DNA of 64,000 nucleotides from Melastoma dodecandrum (taxonomy: Eukaryota; Streptophyta; Magnoliopsida; Myrtales; Melastomataceae): assembly GCA_029817715.1 (NCBI GenBank), contig JARUPY010000533.1, forward strand, positions 5,166,001 through 5,230,000, given 5' to 3'. Position 1 is the first letter of the stretch; every line of letters begins with the position of its first letter. The notes under the pieces were generated by a model. The model was given only the letters and a program-made list of their open reading frames with translations, made no database searches and was not told where the DNA came from. Position numbers and translations under genes: made by a program. Below are positions 58,111 through 64,000 of the stretch, one piece after another.

Positions 58111-58234
58111 GAAGAGCGGGAACGGTTGGGTCTGGCTATTTATGAAAAAAAGATTGCTCGATCATGACCGTCGTCAAGTTGATGGGGACATATAGAAAAC
58201 TTTAATAATATAAATTAATCCACTCCAAGACCTA

Positions 58235-58306
58235 GTGGCTGTAGTTTAGTGGTAAGAATTCCACGTTGTGGCCGTGGAGACCTGGGCTCGAATCCCAGCA
58301 GCCACA
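58235..58306 (+). tRNA. tRNA-His (GTG), nuclear
   Basis: 72 bases. The acceptor stem is GTGGCTG/CAGCCAC (58235-58241 with 58299-58305). The D arm reads GTTTAGTGGTAAGAA. The anticodon arm is CCACG-TTGTGGC-CGTGG with anticodon GTG, and the T arm is CTGGG-CTCGAATC-CCAG. The discriminator base is A. The B box GGCTCGAATCC is clear. No intron and no encoded CCA. It matches the plant nuclear type and differs from plastid tRNA-His. It lies antisense to the 3' end of the FUSC pseudogene frame. Confidence 0.97.
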
Positions 58307-58309
58307 TAC

Positions 58310-60764
58310 TTGTTTTTTTGAAGAGAAGGCCTTTTTCTTTTCCTCTGTGCCCCGAACGAGAAAGACGACAAATTTGGTGCGGAGTGAATTCTTGAATCAC
58401 CCTCTCCACTTCCCCAATCTCACCAGTGAAGCTCTCCATGCAGTACCCCATGCAGCTCAAACTCAAGGCCACCCCACCCCTTGTATCCCTCCACTTCTCT
58501 TCATCGGTAATCGCGTCCATGACATCTCGCGAGTGCTCCATGTAGGACACCACGGCATCTCGTATGGGATCCCAGACCTCCGCATGGCAGTTTGGTGACC
58601 CATTCGTGCTCTTCGCAGACTTTTCCCCCAGTTCGATGTCTGCCACGTCTCCTCCCTTTTCAAGTTTCTCATCAGGTACCACCGTCGACTTGATCACGAT
58701 GGCCTCCTCGAAATGTTTGATGGGGGCGCTGAAGAGGTGTCCAAACAGATCGTTGTCCCCGTGCAACTTGTCGAGCACGTCCTTGACTGGTACCTCGAGC
58801 TTCGCTAATTCCTCTTCGAACTGTCCTAATGCTTTGATCTTGAAATGCATGAGATCTACCTGTTTCAACAAGCTCCCGTGTAACTTCCTGTAGCAGCTGC
58901 AATTGAATGCCGAGAACCAAAAGCTTGGCTCCACCGTAGCTTCATTGATGTACGGACCGAGTTCATGCACGCATTTCCTGAGCTTTGTTAGGCTTTCTGC
59001 CTTCTTCGACTTGGACCCAGTTAAGCCGGCAATGCTCTCGTGCAATGCCTTGAAACAATTTTTCAGCTCCGCTTTGGCCATGGAAGAAGCTCTGTTTGGC
59101 CCGATGGTTGTCTCCACTAGTATTCAGCAGGACAACCCAATTAAGGTCTCTACTATCCTCGCGATGGCAAACTCGCTCGGCTGGCCAAAGTTCCTCCTGC
59201 CCAAGATCAGGACAGCACCGATAGCAGTGGACAGCCAGCCTGCACGGCCGTACATCCTGCTCTTCTTGAGGAGGCTAGAGAAGAGGATCCAGGGGACCAG
59301 GGCAATGAACTTAAGAGGGAAGTGATGGAATAGGGCACAGCCTATGACTCCATACACGGTTCCTAAGACCGTGCCCTGTGCTTTCGCATTCGCCATCTTG
59401 AAGGTGGCTTCCCTCGCAGCCGCATAGCTTATTGCGACTGGGAGCCCGGCCCAGAAACCATTTTCCCTGCTGTATGCCAGGCCAAACAGCACTGCCAGAC
59501 CCAGGGAGATAGAGAACTTGAATGCATGCATGAAGGCGAACGCAGTCGTCTTCCCGGAATTCGCCACGGGCTTCCCATTCTTTTCCTCACTGTAATGGAA
59601 GAGTTTCAAACAGAAAAGGAAGAAGACCGACTAGAGGTCTTCATGGGATCGCGGGATTTCTTGCAAGGAGTTGAAGAAACTGCCTAACTTGTTCTCCGGG
59701 GCCATCGAGCTCGGATTGTTGCCAAGGAGGATGTTCCTGAACTTCTGGATAGTGGCTTGGATAAACTCTTCGGAATCGAGTTTTTAATCACTGGTTTTAT
59801 GGCCGAGAATGTCTGCTTTGTATGCTTGGAACGGTGAGGTGCTTGCTAAGGCCATTTGCATCCCCCGTAGCTGAACTCCAAATGTTTCTTCCAGCAAGTT
59901 TCCTGGTCCATTGTGGCACGCTGACTTCAGCAGCCACTTGAATGGAAACGTCTCCCATTTCGCGCTTTCCCGATACTGCCTGATGAGCTTGACGTATTTC
60001 CCACCCTGGACATCCAAGAGTTTTGCTTGAGATACCAAAGAAGTTGCCGATGATTTACCTCTGCTGAAGCAGCCTTCAGGAATAGCTTCAGCCGGGTGGA
60101 AGTGTTTTCCAGTAAAGCATAGACAGTGCAATGTGTTTTTTAGCAAATGATCCGGCACAGAGATGCGCAACGTTAGAACAAGTACCGAACTGAACTAAAC
60201 TCTGAATACCTCATAGGAGGCCAGCCTCGGAAAAGGCAGTGACACAGCAAGCACACAAGCCAAGACCCAACAGTGGCTGGCAGCCATGTGCAACGGGTGC
60301 ATGATCAGGTCTATTTCCTCCTACAGGATGAACCCCAGCACGTATATCAACACTGTGACCCAGAGCTATCCTCTTGCCAACACGTGCGTCCTCCGTACCA
60401 CCATGACTGCAAATGCGGCGATCGCTGTCAAAATGGCACTGACTACACCGGACAGCCTCGTAGGGCCAATAAGGTAGAGGCTCAGCATAGCGGGGCCGAG
60501 GGTCTGGGCCGTGGCAAGGACAGCATGCCAGCATCCCATCCAGGCATCACCAACCGTGGCGTCAGTAACTACGAGTACGACCGTCACGTATGAGAAAGCA
60601 GGCAAGGCAACAACGTTCTGGAAGAGGAAGGGCCAGAGAGGGTGGCGCAGCCAACAAGGGTGCAGGCAAGGGAAGTCCGGAAGGCGGAAAAGAGGGATGT
60701 CCCCCACACGTTCACGGCTCTTTTCGAGGGTCGGTGTAAGTTCTCAACGTTGCGGAAACAAACC
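58310..60764 (-). pseudogene. FUSC-family (aromatic-acid-exporter-like) membrane protein, pseudogene
   Basis: Homologous segments run in order on the minus strand. The N-terminal membrane part is SAFRTSLACTLVGCATLSGP (about 60640-60700), then in another frame ALPAFSYVTVVLVVTDATVG (about 60545-60610) and LIMHPLHMAA (near 60290). The middle soluble part is 59790-60170. The second membrane domain is FSISLGLAVLFGLAYSRENG to ARIVETLIGLS (59130-59530), followed by a helical C-terminal part. At least two frame changes (near 60630 and 60370) and stops at 59784, 59631 and 59121 break it. Plant FUSC proteins resemble bacterial AaeB efflux pumps; the family's plant role is unclear. A copia LTR abuts the 5' end at 60765, so the upstream start is missing. 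Confidence 0.8.
58313..58319 (+). terminator. Pol III terminator of tRNA-His
   Basis: A run of seven T starts seven bases after the end of the tRNA, as needed for RNA polymerase III termination. Confidence 0.85.
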
Positions 60765-61111
60765 TGCATCAATAGCAGAAACTATCACAGAAGCGAGACA
60801 GAGAACAACAGAACCTCCTGCAGACGCTAACTTCTGTAGCGCAACCTTCTGCAGCACAAAACGAACCAAAACTTAAGAACACTTGAACAATCTTTGAGCA
60901 AATGCTCTTTTCTGGATTTTCAATAGATAGATAGATTAATCGAGAAACCTTACATCATGAACCTTAAATAGACAAAACAAAAGGAAATGAAAAGACAACA
61001 TGATAAATGAAAGGACACCATTAATCTAGACCATTTAATCTCCACTATCTTCAGCATTCAATCTCCAACATTTATTCTCCATTTGTCATCAGCCTTGAAT
61101 CAACACCAACA
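60765..61111 (-). repeat. 3' LTR of the Ty1/copia element
   Basis: On the minus strand it starts TGTTGGTGTTG at 61111, right after a purine-rich AAGGAGGAGTT tract, and ends in GATGCA at 60765 (347 bp). A TATTTAAG box lies near 60963. The left junction with the FUSC pseudogene is sharp. The matching 5' LTR is outside the window. Confidence 0.7.
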
Positions 61112-61125
61112 AACTCCTCCTTGGA

Positions 61126-64000
61126 TCAAGCGCTGATAGACACTCCAATCTTCTCTCGAAGCCACACAAATCTACTCTGGTGAAAAGACTTGGTGAATAT
61201 ATCGGCTAACTGATCTTCTGTAGTACAGTAGATTAATTCTACTTCTCCCATCTGCTGCACTTCTCTAAGATAATAATACTTCACATTAAAGTGTTTAGTT
61301 TTACCATGAAAAACTGGATTCTTTGAGATTGTCAGTGCAGCTAGGTTATCAACAGAAACTTTTGTTTCCTTCTCCATTATGTAACCCATATCATTCAGAA
61401 GCTTCCTCAACCAAATAGCTTGATTCACAGCACTTGTTGCCGCAATAAACTCAGCTTCTGCAGTCGATTGAGCTACAATTTCTTGTTTCTTCGAACACCA
61501 TGAGAAACAAGCTGATCCTAGTGAAAAACAATACCCCGAAGTACTCTTCATATCATCTACAGAACCTGCCCAATCACTATCAGAAAATCCATAGAGCTCA
61601 AACTTGTTGGACCTTCTGTACCTCATTCCATAGAAACTCGTCCCCTTAAGATATCTAAGTACCCTCTTTGCTGCTGTCATGTGCACTTCACTAGCACAAT
61701 GCATAAACCTTGAAAGTATACTCACTGGAACTAGGATATCCGGCCGAGTTGCTGTCAAGTACATTAGACATCCGACCAAACTTCTGTAGAATGCATTGTC
61801 TGCAGGTGCAGAATCATCACTTTTGCTCAGTTTATCCTTCTGTGCCATAGGAGTTGCTACACTCTTGCACTCCTCCATCCGGAATCTCTTTAGAATCTCT
61901 CTCACATTCTTCTTCTGACAAATAAAGATCTCTCCTAGATTTTGATTCACCTCCATGCCAAGGAAAAATGTCATCTCTCCCAAATCTGTCATCTCAAACA
62001 TCTGCATTAGATTCTGCTTCATCTTCTGTATGAGCTTCTGATCATTTCCTGTAACCAAAAGATCATCTACATACAAGGAAATAATAATTACACTCAGATC
62101 AACCTTCCTAACATACAGAGTATGCTCACTTCGACTTCTTTCAAACCCCAACTTAGTAAAATAATCATCAATCTTACTATACCAAGCTTTATGAGCTTGC
62201 TTTAAGCCATACAAAGCCTTCTTCAACATGTACACCTTTTGTACAGGCTCTGCAACACAAAACCCTTCTGGTTGTTCAACATAAATCTCCTCCTGCAAAA
62301 TACCATTAAGAAATGCAGATTTTACATCAAGTTGGAATACCTTCCATTCCTTTTCAGCTGCAATTGCTAGTATCATCCTGATTGTATCTAGTCTCGCCAC
62401 AGGAGCAAAAGTCTCTGAATAATCTACTTCCTAAACTTGAGAGTAGCCCTTCACAACAAGCCTAGCTTTATGCTTGTTCACAGAACCATCTGGGTTTAGC
62501 TTCGTTCTGTAAACCCATTTTACTCCAATGACCCTTCTGTCATGTGGTCTATCCACAAGTTACCAAGTTTCATTCTTCTCAATCATAGCTAGCTCCTCCT
62601 GCATTGCAGCTAGCCACCTTCTGTCTTCCTTTGCATCCTCAAAACTAGCAGGTTCCATTACTGCAACATTACATCTTTCATAAACATCAGTTAATGATCT
62701 CGTACCTCTTATTGGTGTATCATCAAAATTTTGTTCAGAACTGAGTTGCTGCTCGATGTTCTGTCCCTCAGCATTCTGCTCCTCAGAATTCTGTTCCACC
62801 AAAACAGGCATCTCTGACGTATGCTCAGAGACTGATTCTTTGTCCGACCAGATCCACTTCTCTTCTTCAAAGAACTTAACATATCTGCTTATAATTACCT
62901 TCCCATTCTGCGGCTGATAAATTCTATAAGCCTTTGATTGTATACTATAACCAATGAAGATCCCAACTTCTGCCTTCTGGTCCAACTTATCTCTTCTCAC
63001 AGAAGGAACATGTGTATAACATGCACATCCAAACACCTTTAGATTCTTCATGATCAGTTTGACCCCATACCAAGCCTCATGAGGTGTCTTCATGCTCACT
63101 GACTTCGTAGGAAGTCTGTTTTGTAGAAACACTGCAGTATTCGCAGCTTCTGCCCAAAACTTCTTAGGCATATCCTTCTCTTGCATCATGCATCTTGCCA
63201 TCTCCATGATGCTTCTGTTCTTTCTCTCACTCACACCATTTTGTTGTGGGGAATAAGGTACAGTAAACTGATGCTGCACTCCAGATTCTTCACAGATGGA
63301 CCTGAAACAAGCAGAAGTATACTCTGTCCCATTGTCAGATCTCACAATCTGTATGGATCTACCACACTCATTTTCAACTTGCTTCTTAAACTTCTCAAAT
63401 GTCTTTGCAACCTCAGACTTAGCCTTCAAGAAGTAAATCCAGCACATTCTAGAGAAATAATCTATAAAAATGATAAAATACTTACAACCATTTAAAGAAA
63501 CCTCCGACATAGGTCCACAAACATCAGTGTGAACAAGCTGTAGCTTCTCAGTAGCTCTCCAGCTTGAACTCTCGAAAGGAAGCCTCGTCTGCTTTCCAAG
63601 CACACATGTTCTACATTCAGATGTATCCTTCTGCTGTAGAATTGGAAATCCAATTGCCATATCATTCTTCTGTAGAAACTCTATGCCCTTGCTGTGGAAA
63701 TGCCCCAGCCTTCTCTGCCAAAGTTCCGCTTCGTTATCTTAGGCCGCCATAGCTTGTCGACCCTGTGACACGGGATCAAAGGAGAAGCTCTTGTTTCTCA
63801 TCTGAATCTTGAGTATCTCCTTCCCAGAAGAATCTGCTATCAAAGAGAATCCTTCTTCGAACATCACCTTGTACCCCTTCTGTACGAGTTGACTAACACT
63901 CAAAAGATTCTGATCAATCTTAGGTACATACAATACATCACTTATCAACATTTTACCTTTTGGACCATCAACGACTACATCTCCTCTTCCTTCAACATCG
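61126..64000 (-). pseudogene. Ty1/copia pol (integrase, RT, RNase H), broken by stops
   Basis: One frame throughout, open to the window end at 64000. In order: GAG-pre-integrase with ISDVLYVPKIDQNLLSVSQL; integrase with HTDVCGPM, FIDYFSRM, SDNGTEY and NGVSERKNRS (D, D, E catalytic set present); RT with FQLDVKSAFLNG and YVDDLLVTGND; RNase H with DSDWAGSVDDMKSTSGY and AEAEFIAA. Three stops interrupt it, at 63739-63741, 62560-62562 and 62431-62433. The frame ends at 61126-61128. The lineage within copia is not assigned. Confidence 0.88.

Larger units (their letters stand above)
60765..64000 (-). mobile_element. Ty1/copia retrotransposon, partial in window
   Basis: The minus-strand copia order (integrase before RT) is clear: GAG-pre-integrase and integrase at 62560-64000, RT and RNase H at 61126-62560, then polypurine tract and LTR. 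The 5' part lies beyond the window end. It is decayed only by a few stops and has an intact-looking 3' end. Confidence 0.88.

Overview
This window is nuclear DNA from a flowering plant, most likely a eudicot. The evidence is spliced genes with short GT-AG introns, plant-only families (a CrRLK1L receptor kinase, an R2R3-MYB of the MYB48/59 type, a DUF1635 protein, an NaKR-type HMA protein), a nuclear tRNA-His gene and three LTR retrotransposons. I cannot name the species.

Layout. Positions 1-1890 hold nothing recognisable. Positions 1895-11698 hold a decayed Ty3/gypsy element of the Tat type: an LTR remnant with 27-bp repeats, gag, protease, RT, two RNase H domains and integrase with many stops and frameshifts, and an antisense extra ORF downstream of pol. 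Its right end is LTR-like DNA lying in inverted orientation. Next come a small membrane protein with a C-terminal zinc-ribbon-like motif (minus, 12042-12536) and an unrecognised 134-aa protein (13715-14119). The gene-rich core follows: HERK1-type receptor kinase (minus, 15361-17853), Pescadillo (plus, 19811-23002, 13 exons), an NaKR/HMA metal-binding protein (plus, 23876-24740, with a GC-AG intron), an ATL-type RING-H2 fragment (minus, about 25185-25385), a DUF1635 protein (minus, 25806-26703) and an R2R3-MYB factor (minus, 31406-32443).

Positions 34449-44066 are a young, nearly complete Ty3/gypsy chromovirus. Its two LTRs are almost identical, the primer-binding site and polypurine tract are intact, and a 1423-codon gag-pol is open, but the chromodomain has fallen into another frame. 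It is inserted in older repeat-like DNA.

Downstream are an ALY/THO4 mRNA-export adaptor (plus, 47552-49970, 5 exons, with site II and telo-box promoter motifs), a complete tRNA-derived SINE with a perfect 11-bp target duplication (minus, 50414-50602), UDP-xylose synthase (minus, 52826-55574, 11 coding exons) and a tRNA-His(GTG) gene (58235-58306). The tRNA overlaps antisense the end of a FUSC/aromatic-acid-exporter-like pseudogene (minus, about 58310-60764). A Ty1/copia element (minus, 60765 to the window end) abuts the 5' end of that pseudogene.

The host genes are unrelated housekeeping and signalling genes (ribosome biogenesis, mRNA export, cell-wall sugar supply, cell-wall sensing, transcription) and form no operon-like unit. 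I found no convincing new multi-gene system. The most unusual structures are the antisense ORF of the Tat element beside inverted LTR DNA, the frame-broken chromodomain in an otherwise young chromovirus, and the tRNA / FUSC pseudogene / copia junction. Exon boundaries were placed by eye from splice-site consensus and protein continuity.
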